DNA from: Polynucleobacter corsicus
GTDB lineage: Bacteria; Pseudomonadota; Gammaproteobacteria; Burkholderiales; Burkholderiaceae
Assembly: GCF_018688255.1 (NCBI RefSeq)
Contig: NZ_CP061314.1
Coordinates: 868,001 to 932,000, forward strand
Reading direction: 5' to 3'
DNA length: 64,000 nucleotides
A program made the position numbers and the translations under genes. The notes under the pieces were generated by a model. The model did not search any database, was not told the origin of the DNA, and was given only the letters and a program-made list of their open reading frames with translations. This document shows positions 50,552-60,385 of the stretch, piece by piece; the first letter of the stretch is position 1, and the number at the start of each line of letters is the position of its first letter.

Positions 50552-52573
50552 ATGTCAAATGCTTCTTCTTCATCTGAGAGCATCAAAATTATTGATGGTT
50601 GGTATGGCGAGCCTTCTGAAAATCATGCCGCTGGCGTTCTCAGCATACTAAAGCTGCTTCACTTAGATGAGGCAACACTGACCGCTGCACATCATATTGC
50701 CCGTACCCATGGCAAAGAATCGCTCACCAAACTGATTGGTGATGAGTCAGCCAGACTGTTGATTGGCTATCGGGGCCTGAGGCAGGCTCAAGCCAAGCTG
50801 GTACGCAATGATGGCGGTCTAAGTATTTCTGGGCAAGAAGAGATGCTCAGAAAGATGTTGCTCGCTTTTGGTGATGACTTACGCGTCGTTTTGATTTATC
50901 TTGCTTCGCGCTTGCAAACGCTGCGTTGGATCAACCAAGAAAAAATCGAGATGCCAAAAGCTTGGGCACAAGAGATTTTGAATATTGATGCATCGCTTGC
51001 TAATCGTCTCGGTATTTGGCAAATGAAATGGGAGATGGAGGACTTGGCATTTCGAGTTCTCTCTCCAGAGATCTATCGCGATATCGCTAAGATGTTGGAT
51101 GGCAAGCGTATTGAGCGTGAATCTTTTATCAATCAGATTGTGAGTAAGCTGAAAGAAGAATTAGATGCTGTCCGTATTGAAGGTGAGGTTCAGGGTCGCC
51201 CAAAGCACATCTATAGTATTTGGAAAAAGATGCAGGGTAAGTCACTCGACTTTGCCAATCTCTACGACGTCAGGGCGTTTAGAGTTTTAGTAGATGACGT
51301 TAAGTCCTGTTATGCCATTTTAGGAATAGTACATAACATCTGGCAGCCTGTCCCACGTGAATTTGATGACTACATCGCCAGGCCAAAGCCAAACGGCTAC
51401 CAATCTTTGCATACTGTAGTGATGGATGAGCATGGGACTGCATTTGAGATTCAGGTGCGCACTAATGCAATGCATCAACAGGCTGAGTATGGATTGGCTG
51501 CGCACTGGCGTTACAAAGAGGGTGCTTATGTTGGCACAGCAACGCCGCCAAAAAATAAGCCTAATGATGCAAATCCCAGTCATCAAACGGGCACCCATAG
51601 TGCGGCAGTTGCTTATGAGCGCCAAATTGCTTGGGCAAGGCAACTCATTTCTTGGAAAGAGGATGCTTGGGAGCAACTCAAGCACCATGAGATCGATGAC
51701 CATATTTATGTACTCACTCCATTAGGAAAAGTCATTTCCTTGGAGAAGGGTTCATCGCCCATCGATTTTGCATATGCAGTTCATACCGACCTTGGCCACC
51801 GCTGTCGTGGCGCTCGAGTAGATGGTGCGATGGTGCCTTTAGATACTCCTTTGCACAATGGCCAGACTATTGAAATCGTCGCCGTGAAACATGGCGGTCC
51901 CTCACGCGATTGGATTAGTCCGAGCCGCAATTACTTGCGTTCACAGCGTGCTCGCACACGTGTACGCGCTTGGTTTAATGCTGTGGATGATGAAGAGGCG
52001 GGGTCTAAGTCCACTGACTCCAAGGTGGAGCAAAAGACAGGGGCGAAGGTAATTACTCCAGCCCCAGAAATTGTTCTTAAACAAAGTACTCGTAAGCAGG
52101 GTCAGGCAGGTGATGTTTTGGTAGTGGGGGTAGATTCATTAATGACCCAGTTGGCGCGGTGCTGCCGGCCAGTCCCGCCCGATTCGATTGCAGGTTTTGT
52201 GACCCAAGGTCGTGGCGTATCGATTCATCGACGTTCTTGCAAAACATTTAGAGGTCTATTGGAGCGAGCTCCTGAGCGCGTTATCCAGACTGCCTGGAAT
52301 GATTCTGGCGCTGAAACAGTAGCCGGAAATGATCCTAAGCGCGTATTTCCTGCGGATTTAGCGGTAACAGGGCTAGATCGCCCCGAGCTGATGCGTGAGC
52401 TGTTTGAGATTCTGACAAGACAGGGTGTTCACGTGATCGACCTTCGCAAATCTGCCAAGCGAGGGCTTACGCAAATACTGTTGACGGTGGAGATTAAGGA
52501 CTCGGAAGCCTTACGACTCGTCCAAAACGCCCTTGAAGAAGTCAAAGGGGTGACCCAAGTACGCCGCCGGTGA
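50552..52573 (+). CDS. relA: RelA/SpoT-family (p)ppGpp synthetase, RelA-like
   Basis: A 673-residue protein with the order: inactive HD region (about 60-180; HD residues not seen at GDDLRVVLIYLASRLQ), synthetase (GRPKHIYSIWKKMQGKSLDFANLYDVRAFRVLVDD; REFDDYIARPKPNGYQSLHT), TGS (ITVLTPLGKVISLEKGSSPIDFAYAVHTDLGHRCRGARVDG), and a C-terminal CRCC/ACT region. EFDD in the synthetase and the degenerate hydrolase fit RelA rather than bifunctional SpoT. It makes (p)ppGpp on starved ribosomes. A tRNA-Val follows 19 bases later. Confidence 0.95.
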   Translation: MSNASSSSESIKIIDGWYGEPSENHAAGVLSILKLLHLDEATLTAAHHIARTHGKESLTKLIGDESARLLIGYRGLRQAQAKLVRNDGGLSISGQEEMLRKMLLAFGDDLRVVLIYLASRLQTLRWINQEKIEMPKAWAQEILNIDASLANRLGIWQMKWEMEDLAFRVLSPEIYRDIAKMLDGKRIERESFINQIVSKLKEELDAVRIEGEVQGRPKHIYSIWKKMQGKSLDFANLYDVRAFRVLVDDVKSCYAILGIVHNIWQPVPREFDDYIARPKPNGYQSLHTVVMDEHGTAFEIQVRTNAMHQQAEYGLAAHWRYKEGAYVGTATPPKNKPNDANPSHQTGTHSAAVAYERQIAWARQLISWKEDAWEQLKHHEIDDHIYVLTPLGKVISLEKGSSPIDFAYAVHTDLGHRCRGARVDGAMVPLDTPLHNGQTIEIVAVKHGGPSRDWISPSRNYLRSQRARTRVRAWFNAVDDEEAGSKSTDSKVEQKTGAKVITPAPEIVLKQSTRKQGQAGDVLVVGVDSLMTQLARCCRPVPPDSIAGFVTQGRGVSIHRRSCKTFRGLLERAPERVIQTAWNDSGAETVAGNDPKRVFPADLAVTGLDRPELMRELFEILTRQGVHVIDLRKSAKRGLTQILLTVEIKDSEALRLVQNALEEVKGVTQVRRR

Positions 52574-52592
52574 TAAACTCTATGGCTTATAT

Positions 52593-52669
52593 AGGCTCGT
52601 AGCTCAGCTGGTTAGAGCACCACCTTGACATGGTGGGGGTCGTTGGTTCGAGTCCAATCGAGCCTACCA
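52593..52669 (+). tRNA. tRNA-Val(GAC)
   Basis: A 77-base cloverleaf with acceptor AGGCTCG/CGAGCCT, anticodon loop TTGACAT (GAC), T arm GGTTCGAGTCC and encoded CCA. It sits directly after relA and before thrS. Confidence 0.97.
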
Positions 52670-52684
52670 ACGAATAAAGACCCA

Positions 52685-52724
52685 AAAGTGCGCGGTTGCC
52701 CAAAAGCACCCGCGCTTTCTTTTT
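52685..52724 (+). terminator. Terminator after tRNA-Val
   Basis: AAAGTGCGCGG pairs with CCGCGCTTT around a short loop, followed by CTTTTT. Confidence 0.8.
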
Positions 52725-52782
52725 GGTGGATGTTGTGCAGTAAATCAGTCTTTCGGCTGAATCTTAATAAGATGGAGCGGTC

Positions 52783-54705
52783 ATGCTTATAGTTACTCTG
52801 CCAGATGGATCTAAACGTGAGTTCGAAGCTCCCGTACGCGTTCTTGATGTTGCCCAAAGCATTGGAAGCGGCCTTGCCAAAGCGGCCCTTGGCGGCATCG
52901 TTGACGGCAAGATGGTAGATGCCAGCTTTGTGATCGACAAAGATAGTCAATTAGCTATCGTCACGGATAAAAGCCCAGAAGCACTCGAGATCGTACGTCA
53001 CTCTACGGCCCATTTATTGGCCTATGCCGTTAAAGAGTTATTCCCAGAGGCACAAGTCACGATTGGCCCGGTAATCGAAAACGGTTTTTATTATGACTTC
53101 TCATTTCATCGCCCGTTCACACCAGAAGACTTGGTGGCCATTGAAAAGAAAATGGCTGAGCTCGCTAAAAAAGATGAGCCAGTGATTCGTACAGTAATGC
53201 CGCGTGATGAGGCCGTGAAGTTCTTCAAAGATCAAGGCGAAAACTACAAGGCAGAAATTATTTCTAGCATCCCGCAAGGCGAAGATGTGTCTTTGTATGC
53301 CGAAGGGAAGTTCACTGACTTATGCCGCGGACCCCATGTGCCCTCTACTGGCAAGCTCAAAGTGTTCAAGCTTCTGAGCGTTGCTGGTGCTTACTGGCGT
53401 GGCGATAGCAAGAATGAGATGCTGCAGCGGATCTACGGTACAGCTTGGTTGAAAAAAGAAGATCAAGATGCCCATTTGCATATGCTTGAAGAAGCTGAGA
53501 AGCGTGACCATCGTCGCCTCGGTAAGTTCTTAGACTTATTTCACTTTCAACCTGAAGCGCCGGGTTTAATTTTCTGGCACCCCAAGGGCTGGTCTATTTG
53601 GCAAGAAGTTGAACAGTACATGCGCCGCGTTTATCAGCGCGAAGGCTACCAAGAAGTAAAAGCCCCCCAAATTTTGGATCGCGGCCTTTGGGAAAAGTCC
53701 GGCCACTGGGACAACTATAAAGAAAACATGTTCACAACGGAGTCGGAGAATCGTGCATATGCATTAAAGCCGATGAACTGCCCGGGACATGTGCAGATTT
53801 TTAATTCTGGTTTGCATAGCTATCGTGAATTGCCATTGCGCTATGGTGAGTTTGGTCAGTGTCATCGCAACGAGCCTTCAGGTGCATTACATGGTTTGAT
53901 GCGTGTACGTGGTTTCACACAAGATGATGGCCATATTTTCTGTACTGAAGATCAGATTCAGCCCGAAGTAGCCGCATTCGATAAAGCGGTTCGTGAGGTT
54001 TACCAAGATTTTGGCTTTACTGAAGTGGCTGTTAAGCTGGCCTTGCGTCCTGCGAAGCGTGTTGGTGATGACGCTATTTGGGATAAAGCGGAGGCTGCCC
54101 TACGTGGCGCCTTGACCGCTTCAGGCCAAGAATGGGAAGAATTGCCAGGCGAGGGTGCTTTTTATGGTCCGAAGATCGAATATCACCTCAAAGACTCGAT
54201 TGGCCGCACTTGGCAGTGCGGCACGATTCAGGTGGATTTCTCGATGCCAGCCCGTTTAGGTGCTGAATATGTAACCGAAGAGAACACTCGCAAGGCTCCA
54301 GTGATGCTTCATAGGGCAATTGTGGGCTCTTTGGAGCGTTTTATCGGTATTTTGATTGAAAACCACGCTGGAAATATGCCGGTTTGGCTTGCTCCGACCC
54401 AGGCTATAGTCCTTAATATTTCCGATAATTCGGCTGCATATGCTCAAAAAGTCCAGCAATCTCTGAAAAAACAAGGGTTTAGAGTCGAATCGGATTTGCG
54501 GAATGAGAAAATTACGTATAAAATACGCGAGCACGCATTACAGAAGCTCCCATTTTTGTTAGTTGTAGGGGATAAAGAAGCAGAAAGTAATTCGGTGGCC
54601 GTTCGTGCCCGTGGCGGAGTGGATTTAGGCGTAATGCCTCTTGATGCCTTCGTTGCCCGACTCCAGCAGGATATTTCTCAGAAAGTCGGACCCGAGCTTA
54701 GCTAG
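52783..54705 (+). CDS. thrS: Threonyl-tRNA synthetase
   Basis: A 640-residue class II synthetase: TGS domain (first ~60 residues), editing domain (HSTAHLLAYAVKELFP..TIGPVIENGFYYDF), and the catalytic core with CRGPHVP, MNCPGHVQIFNS, CHRNEPSGALHGLMRVRGFTQDDGHIFC and the zinc ligands typical of ThrRS, then the anticodon-binding domain. First gene of the translation block thrS-infC-rpmI-rplT-pheST. Confidence 0.97.
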   Translation: MLIVTLPDGSKREFEAPVRVLDVAQSIGSGLAKAALGGIVDGKMVDASFVIDKDSQLAIVTDKSPEALEIVRHSTAHLLAYAVKELFPEAQVTIGPVIENGFYYDFSFHRPFTPEDLVAIEKKMAELAKKDEPVIRTVMPRDEAVKFFKDQGENYKAEIISSIPQGEDVSLYAEGKFTDLCRGPHVPSTGKLKVFKLLSVAGAYWRGDSKNEMLQRIYGTAWLKKEDQDAHLHMLEEAEKRDHRRLGKFLDLFHFQPEAPGLIFWHPKGWSIWQEVEQYMRRVYQREGYQEVKAPQILDRGLWEKSGHWDNYKENMFTTESENRAYALKPMNCPGHVQIFNSGLHSYRELPLRYGEFGQCHRNEPSGALHGLMRVRGFTQDDGHIFCTEDQIQPEVAAFDKAVREVYQDFGFTEVAVKLALRPAKRVGDDAIWDKAEAALRGALTASGQEWEELPGEGAFYGPKIEYHLKDSIGRTWQCGTIQVDFSMPARLGAEYVTEENTRKAPVMLHRAIVGSLERFIGILIENHAGNMPVWLAPTQAIVLNISDNSAAYAQKVQQSLKKQGFRVESDLRNEKITYKIREHALQKLPFLLVVGDKEAESNSVAVRARGGVDLGVMPLDAFVARLQQDISQKVGPELS

Positions 54706-54747
54706 GGGTGGAATGGTTTTTATTGTTTTTTTAAAGGAATTAAGAAG

Positions 54748-55272
54748 ATCGCTACTGATAAATCGCAGCGCATAAATCGGGAGATTACTGCTCCTGAAGT
54801 GCGTCTGATTGGACTGGATGGAGAACCCATCGGTGTAGTTAAGTTGAGTGAAGCCTTGGCTTTAGCAGAAGAGAAAGAGACCGATTTGGTTGAAATTGCT
54901 CCGACAGCTGTGCCACCTGTAGTCCGGATTATGGACTTCGGCAAATTCAAATATCAAGAAGCCAAACGTTTGCATGAAGCTAAGCTCAAGCAAAAAGTGA
55001 TTCAGGTGAAGGAAGTAAAGTTCCGTCCCGGCACAGATGATGGTGACTATGGTGTGAAGCTACGCAATCTAATCCGCTTTTTGGAAGATGGCGATAAGAC
55101 AAAGATTACGCTGCGATTTCGGGGTCGTGAAATGGCCCACCAAGAAATCGGAGTCAGAATGTTGGAACGTTTGAAGTCAGACCTAATTGAGCATGGTCAA
55201 GTAGAACAGTTTCCAAAGATGGAAGGTCGCCAGATGGTGATGGTATTGGCCCCCATTCGTAAGGTTAAGTAA
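54748..55272 (+). CDS. infC: Translation initiation factor IF-3
   Basis: A 174-residue IF-3 with the conserved N-terminus (I/M)ATDKSQRINREITAPEVRL and the C-terminal KVIQVKEVKFRPGTDDGDYGVKLRNLIRFLEDGDKTKITLRFRGREM. The N-terminal residues are encoded upstream of the first standard codon (GTG 54799), and no ATG, GTG or TTG stands in front of them. ATC 54748, with AAGGA nine bases upstream, is the likely start; ATT 54739 is the other candidate. IF-3 uses such rare starts to regulate its own level. Confidence 0.93.
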   Translation: MATDKSQRINREITAPEVRLIGLDGEPIGVVKLSEALALAEEKETDLVEIAPTAVPPVVRIMDFGKFKYQEAKRLHEAKLKQKVIQVKEVKFRPGTDDGDYGVKLRNLIRFLEDGDKTKITLRFRGREMAHQEIGVRMLERLKSDLIEHGQVEQFPKMEGRQMVMVLAPIRKVK

Positions 55273-55410
55273 TAAACCAAATCGCAAGATGGGTTTGTTG
55301 TTTAAGTAGGGAGGAGCTGCGAGGCTCTGGTAGTTTGAAGTGTTTCTAGGTACAGGAAGCGTAACCGTCGGTTACCACCTATGTTGCACAAGTAATTGAA
55401 GGGGTGCTTT

Positions 55411-55608
55411 ATGCCCAAGATGAAGAGCAAGAGTAGCGCTAAAAAGCGCTTCACGGTTCGCGCAGGCGGAACGATTAAACGAGGTCAGGCTTTCAAACGC
55501 CATATCCTCACCAAGAAGACCACAAAGAATAAGCGTCACCTACGTGGTACTACCGAAGTTGCGAAAGCAGACGTTAAGTCAATTCGCTCCATGCTTCCAT
55601 ACGCTTAA
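55411..55608 (+). CDS. rpmI: 50S ribosomal protein L35
   Basis: A 65-residue basic protein, MPKMKSKSSAKKRFTVRAGG...KNKRHLRGTTEVAKADVKSIRSMLPYA. The start is ATG 55411 with AAGGGG upstream. The 138-base leader contains hairpins (for example GTAACC/GGTTAC at 55361-55375); in enterobacteria this leader is where L20 represses the operon, so a similar control is possible. Confidence 0.97.
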   Translation: MPKMKSKSSAKKRFTVRAGGTIKRGQAFKRHILTKKTTKNKRHLRGTTEVAKADVKSIRSMLPYA

Positions 55609-55633
55609 CCTCAGACTAGATTAGGAGAAATAA

Positions 55634-55999
55634 ATGCCAAGAGTCAAACGTGGGGTTACAGCAAGAGCCCGTCATAAGAAAATCACCGATGCTGCAACAG
55701 GCTATCGTGGACGTCGTAAAAACGTATTCCGTATTGCTAAGCAAGCAGTTATGCGTGCTGGTCAATATGCATACCGCGACCGTCGCAATAAGAAACGTGT
55801 ATTCCGCGCATTGTGGATTGCTCGTATCAATGCGGCAGTTCGTCAGCATGACATGACCTATAGCGTATTCATGAATGGCATGAAGAAAGCTGCGATCGAA
55901 CTCGACCGCAAAGTGCTTTCTGATATGGCCATTGCTGACAAGGCGGCTTTCGCTGCTTTGGTTACTCGGATCAAATCCGTAGTAAGCGCTGCAGCTTAA
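55634..55999 (+). CDS. rplT: 50S ribosomal protein L20
   Basis: A 121-residue basic protein (PRVKRGVTARARHKKITDAATGYRGRRKNVFRIAKQAVMRAGQYAYRDRRNKKR...). It binds 23S rRNA early in 50S assembly and in some bacteria represses its own operon. AGGAG stands before ATG 55634. Confidence 0.97.
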   Translation: MPRVKRGVTARARHKKITDAATGYRGRRKNVFRIAKQAVMRAGQYAYRDRRNKKRVFRALWIARINAAVRQHDMTYSVFMNGMKKAAIELDRKVLSDMAIADKAAFAALVTRIKSVVSAAA

Positions 56000-56029
56000 T
56001 TCTTAGTTCATTTAAAAAACTAAGCTGCA

Positions 56030-57076
56030 ATGGTTTCTCTCGACCACATTGTCGAGGATGCTAAACGTGATTTCCTCGGGGCTGCCGATTCGGCAGCTCT
56101 TGAGGACGCGAAAGCCAAGTATCTCGGTAAGTCAGGTGTTCTCACTGAGCGTTTAAAAGCGCTTGGTGGAATGTCGCCTGATGAGCGTAAGAGTGCTGGC
56201 GCCCATATTAATCAAATCAAAACCCAAGTAGAAGCTGCATTACAAGAGCGTCGCCAAGCATTGGCTGATGCGGTATTGCTGCAACGTCTTGCGGCGGAAT
56301 CGATTGATGTTTCTTTGCCTGGCCGTGGCCAAGCAGTAGGTAGTTTGCATCCTGTAATGCGCACCTGGGAACGTGTTGAAGAGATCTTCCGCTCCATTGG
56401 TTTTGATGTAGCTGATGGTCCTGAAATTGAGACTGATTGGTTTAATTTCACCGCCTTAAATAGCCCTGAGAATCATCCTGCGCGTTCAATGCAGGACACC
56501 TTTTATATCGATGGCAAAGATTCCACTGGAAAGCCTTTGTTATTACGTACGCACACCAGCCCGATTCAGGTTCGTTATGCGAGTGAGCATGTAAAAAAAT
56601 ATGCCCATGCCGATGTGATGCCGCCAATCAAAGTGATTGCGCCTGGTAGAACCTATCGCGTCGATAGCGATGCAACCCATTCACCGATGTTTCATCAAGT
56701 TGAAGGCCTGTGGATTGCAGAGAGTGTTTCCTTTGCAGACCTAAAGGGTGTGTATACCGACTTCTTAAGAACTTTTTTCGAGACGAATGAACTGCAAGTT
56801 CGTTTCCGTCCTTCGTATTTCCCATTCACTGAGCCTTCAGCTGAAATCGATATGGCCTTCGGTAGCGGCAAGTTAGCTGGCCGTTGGTTAGAGATTTCTG
56901 GGGCAGGGCAGGTGCATCCCAATGTATTGCGCAATATGGGTATTGATCCAGAGCGCTATACCGGTTTTGCTTTTGGCTCTGGCTTAGAGCGTTTGACGAT
57001 GTTGCGTTATGGCGTTGATGATTTACGTCTTTTCTTTGAGAACGATCTCCGTTTCTTAGCGCAATTTCCAGCTTAA
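56030..57076 (+). CDS. pheS: Phenylalanyl-tRNA synthetase alpha subunit
   Basis: A 348-residue class II catalytic subunit: N-terminal coiled coil (about 1-90), then HPVMRTWERVEEIFRSIGFDVADGPEIETDWFNFTALNSPENHPARSMQDTFY, THSPMFHQVEG, and GSGLERLTMLRYGVDDLRLFFENDLRFLAQF. It makes the aminoacyl active site of the alpha2beta2 enzyme. Confidence 0.97.
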   Translation: MVSLDHIVEDAKRDFLGAADSAALEDAKAKYLGKSGVLTERLKALGGMSPDERKSAGAHINQIKTQVEAALQERRQALADAVLLQRLAAESIDVSLPGRGQAVGSLHPVMRTWERVEEIFRSIGFDVADGPEIETDWFNFTALNSPENHPARSMQDTFYIDGKDSTGKPLLLRTHTSPIQVRYASEHVKKYAHADVMPPIKVIAPGRTYRVDSDATHSPMFHQVEGLWIAESVSFADLKGVYTDFLRTFFETNELQVRFRPSYFPFTEPSAEIDMAFGSGKLAGRWLEISGAGQVHPNVLRNMGIDPERYTGFAFGSGLERLTMLRYGVDDLRLFFENDLRFLAQFPA

Positions 57077-57107
57077 TCGGCTAACCTTTTAATAGTAGAT
57101 AGCGCAT

Positions 57108-59567
57108 ATGCAATTTTCTGAATCTTGGTTACGCCAGTATGTAAATCCCTCACTCGATAGCAATGCCTTAGGTCATGCTATGACGATGGCTGGCCTTGAG
57201 GTCGAAGAGCAACATTCAGTAGCCCCAGCATTCACAAAAATCGTGGTTGCTCAAATCCTTTCGGCTGAGCAGCATCCTGATGCAGATCGCTTGCGTGTTT
57301 GCAAAGTTGACGCAGGCACTGGCCAAGAATTACAAATTGTTTGCGGTGCACCGAATGCACGTGCTGGTATCAAAATTCCTTGCGCCATGGTTGGCGCAGA
57401 ATTGCCGCCAACCGAAGCGGGTGGCAAGCCTTTCATGATTAAGATTGGTAAGCTGCGCGGTGTAGAAAGCCAGGGCATGTTGTGCTCTGGTCGCGAACTT
57501 GGTCTTGGTGATGATCACGAAGGTATTTTGGAGTTGCCCGCAGATGCACCAGTGGGTGAGGATATCCGTAAATACTTAAACCTAGATGACCAGATCTTTG
57601 TGATTAAATTAACGCCTAACAAAGCAGACTGCCTATCTTTAATGGGTATGGCACGTGAAGTGTCAGCAATCACAGGTGCCGCATTGTGCGCACCCAAGTG
57701 GACTGCTGCAAATGTCACTATTGCCGATAAGCTCAAAGTTACTGTTGAGAATACCGAGCTATGTGGGCGTTTTGCTGGTCGCATCATCCGCGGCGTTAAT
57801 CCAAAATCTAAAACTCCAGATTGGATTGTGCAGCGTTTAGCTCGTGCTGGCCAAAGAAGCATTTCTCCTCTAGTTGATTTGTCTAACTATGTCATGTTAG
57901 AAATGGGTCAGCCGACCCATGTATTTGATATTGATAAATTAACTGGAGACTTATCAGTTCGCTGGGCGAAGCCCGGCGAAACTCTTGAATTATTAAATGG
58001 TCAGACTGTTACTTTGCAAGGCCCAGATTCAGCAGGCAAGATTCAAGATGCTGGTGTGGTTGCCGACCAAGGTGGTCCCGTAGCATTAGCCGGCATTATG
58101 GGTGGCAATCATTGCGCAGTAACTGACGATACAAAAAATATTTATGTTGAAGCCGCTTATTGGCAGCCTTCAGCAATTCAGGGGCGTGCTCGTCGTTTTA
58201 ATTTCAGTACCGATGCAGCACATCGCTTTGAGCGTGGTGTTGATCCGCAAAATACATCTAACTGCTTGGAGTACTTAACGGCTCTGATTATTGAAGTATG
58301 CGGTGGCCAAGTTGGCCCAATAGATGATCAAGTGTTATCCATTCCTGAGCGCAAACTAGTCAGCATGCGTTTAGCACGTGCCATGAAAGTCATCGGCATT
58401 CCGCTCACTACTGAAATTGTTGCTGATGTGTTCAAACGTCTCGGTTTTGAGTTCAAGCAAGAAGCAGGTGATGTATTTGTGGTGACACCACCAAGCTATC
58501 GCTTTGATATCGAAATTGAAGAAGATTTAATCGAAGAAGTCGCACGCATGTACGGCTTTGAAAATATTCCTGATGTGCCACCAGTCTCCTCTTTGAAGAT
58601 GAGTGCTAGGGCTGAGGCAAAGCGTGGAGTGCATTTATTGCGCCAGCGTTTAGCTCTCCAAGGTTATCAAGAGGCAGTGAACTTTGGATTTACTGACCTT
58701 GAGAGTGAGCAACGCTTAGCTGCTGCCTCTGAAAAAGATCTTATTGCCGTACTTAATCCAATCGCCAGTCAGTATGGCGTAATGCGTAGCAATCTATGGG
58801 GTGGCTTACTGGGTAATCTCAAGTCAAATCTGAATCGTGGTGCTGGCCGTGTCCGCCTGTTCGAGACGGGCCGTGTATTTAAACGTGATGCTAGCGTGCA
58901 AGAAGAGGCTGGCAAAGTTGCAGGCTTTCATCAGCCACAGCAAATTGGTGGTTTGGCTTATGGCTCATTTGTAGCAGAGCAGTGGGCAAGCGCTGATCGT
59001 GCAGTCGATTTCTTTGACGTGAAAGGTGATTTGGAGCGTGTGCTCGATCCCTTGCATTTCACAACTGAGGCAGCCGTTCATCCAGCGCTCCACCCTGGCC
59101 GCAGTGCACAAATTGCGTTAATGACACCAGCTGGCAAGCTGAATATTGGCTGGATTGGTGAGCTACATCCTGGCTTGCAGCAAGCTTATGAGTTACCTCA
59201 AGCGCCAGTGCTGTTTGAAATGGATTTAGAGGCCATTCGTAATTTAAGTATTCCGCAGCCAGAAGAGTTGAGTAAGTTTCCTGCAGTGCAACGTGATTTG
59301 GCAGTAGTGGTAAAGCAGACCGTTGCAGCGCAAACTTTACTCGATGCAATGAATGCGAAGAAGCAGAACTTTGTTAAGTCAATTGAGTTATTCGATGAAT
59401 TCAAGCCAAAAGCTGGTTCGAGCAGTATGGCTGATGATGAGAAGAGTCTAGCCTACCGTGTGACTTTGCTCAATCCACAGGAAACGCTGCAGGATGCACA
59501 AATTGAAGCGGTAATGACTGCTTTATTAGCGGCACTCGAAAAAAATTGCGCAGCCCGTCTGCGCTAG
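57108..59567 (+). CDS. pheT: Phenylalanyl-tRNA synthetase beta subunit
   Basis: An 819-residue subunit: tRNA-binding OB domain (about 40-150; KIVVAQILSAEQHPDADRLRVCKVD), B3/B4 editing domain, B5 domain (about 410-480), core-like domain and C-terminal FDX-ACB domain (AVQRDLAVVVKQTV). It lies 31 bases after pheS and 42 before ihfA, the normal betaproteobacterial order. Confidence 0.97.
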   Translation: MQFSESWLRQYVNPSLDSNALGHAMTMAGLEVEEQHSVAPAFTKIVVAQILSAEQHPDADRLRVCKVDAGTGQELQIVCGAPNARAGIKIPCAMVGAELPPTEAGGKPFMIKIGKLRGVESQGMLCSGRELGLGDDHEGILELPADAPVGEDIRKYLNLDDQIFVIKLTPNKADCLSLMGMAREVSAITGAALCAPKWTAANVTIADKLKVTVENTELCGRFAGRIIRGVNPKSKTPDWIVQRLARAGQRSISPLVDLSNYVMLEMGQPTHVFDIDKLTGDLSVRWAKPGETLELLNGQTVTLQGPDSAGKIQDAGVVADQGGPVALAGIMGGNHCAVTDDTKNIYVEAAYWQPSAIQGRARRFNFSTDAAHRFERGVDPQNTSNCLEYLTALIIEVCGGQVGPIDDQVLSIPERKLVSMRLARAMKVIGIPLTTEIVADVFKRLGFEFKQEAGDVFVVTPPSYRFDIEIEEDLIEEVARMYGFENIPDVPPVSSLKMSARAEAKRGVHLLRQRLALQGYQEAVNFGFTDLESEQRLAAASEKDLIAVLNPIASQYGVMRSNLWGGLLGNLKSNLNRGAGRVRLFETGRVFKRDASVQEEAGKVAGFHQPQQIGGLAYGSFVAEQWASADRAVDFFDVKGDLERVLDPLHFTTEAAVHPALHPGRSAQIALMTPAGKLNIGWIGELHPGLQQAYELPQAPVLFEMDLEAIRNLSIPQPEELSKFPAVQRDLAVVVKQTVAAQTLLDAMNAKKQNFVKSIELFDEFKPKAGSSSMADDEKSLAYRVTLLNPQETLQDAQIEAVMTALLAALEKNCAARLR

Positions 59568-59609
59568 GTTTAATATTAGCAACAGATCTAGTAAGAAGAG
59601 ACTTCCGCC

Positions 59610-59933
59610 ATGAATAATTTAGTTAGCAACGATACCGTTACCAAGAATGAGCTCTCGGAGGCTCTCTTTGATCAAGTTGGCTTAAATAAGCGCGAAGCCA
59701 AGGACATGATTGACGCCTTCTTCGACCGTATTGGGAAATCACTTGAGACTGGTGTTGAAGTAAAGATTTCTGGTTTTGGCAATTTCCAGTTACGCAATAA
59801 ATCTGCCCGGCCAGGCCGCAATCCAAAAACCGGTCAAATGATTCCAATTGCAGCCCGTCGCGTTGTGACATTTCATGCAAGTCAAAAGCTCAAGGACGTA
59901 GTTGAGTCTCATGCTCGAGAAATCAGCATTTGA
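59610..59933 (+). CDS. ihfA: Integration host factor subunit alpha
   Basis: A 107-residue HU/IHF-family protein: TKNELSEALFDQVGLNKREAKDMIDAFFDRIGKSLETG, GFGNFQLRNKSARPGRNPKTGQMIPIAARRVVTFHASQKLKD. It bends DNA with IhfB in replication, transcription and site-specific recombination, and could assist the integrase in this window. It overlaps the next gene by 23 bases. Confidence 0.95.
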   Translation: MNNLVSNDTVTKNELSEALFDQVGLNKREAKDMIDAFFDRIGKSLETGVEVKISGFGNFQLRNKSARPGRNPKTGQMIPIAARRVVTFHASQKLKDVVESHAREISI

Positions 59934-60261
59934 TGCTGGGTCGGTGCTGCTAAGTTCGCAGCTCCCCCCAATTCCCGCTAAGCGTTATTTCACTATCGGT
60001 GAAGTATCCGATCTTTGTGGCGTTCGTTCTCATGTATTGCGCTATTGGGAGCAAGAGTTCACCCAATTGAGTCCTCAAAAGCGTCGCGGTAATCGTCGCT
60101 ACTATCAACATCATGAAGTTGTCTTGATTCGTAAGATTAGGGCGCTTTTGTATGAAGAGGGCTTCACGATCAGTGGCGCCCGAAATCGCCTTGATGAGGC
60201 TCGTGGCGAGCTTCGCTTGCGCGATGAGTTGCAGGCTGTCCTGCAAATTCTCTCCAAATAG
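59911..60261 (+). CDS. MerR-family transcriptional regulator
   Basis: A 116-residue protein with an N-terminal MerR HTH: YFTIGEVSDLCGVRSHVLRYWEQEF..L.P.KRRGNRRYYQHHEVVLIRKIRALLYEEGFTISGARNRL. The dimerisation helix is short and no effector domain is present. It is a conserved neighbour of ihfA in betaproteobacteria. ATG 59911 lies inside the ihfA end; a TTG at 59902 is possible. Confidence 0.88.
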   Translation: MLEKSAFDAGSVLLSSQLPPIPAKRYFTIGEVSDLCGVRSHVLRYWEQEFTQLSPQKRRGNRRYYQHHEVVLIRKIRALLYEEGFTISGARNRLDEARGELRLRDELQAVLQILSK

Positions 60262-60286
60262 TTACTGATACAATTTTGTTTCTCGT

Positions 60287-60363
<77 letters not shown>

Positions 60364-60385
60364 TTCAATTTGGCATTTACTTCCT

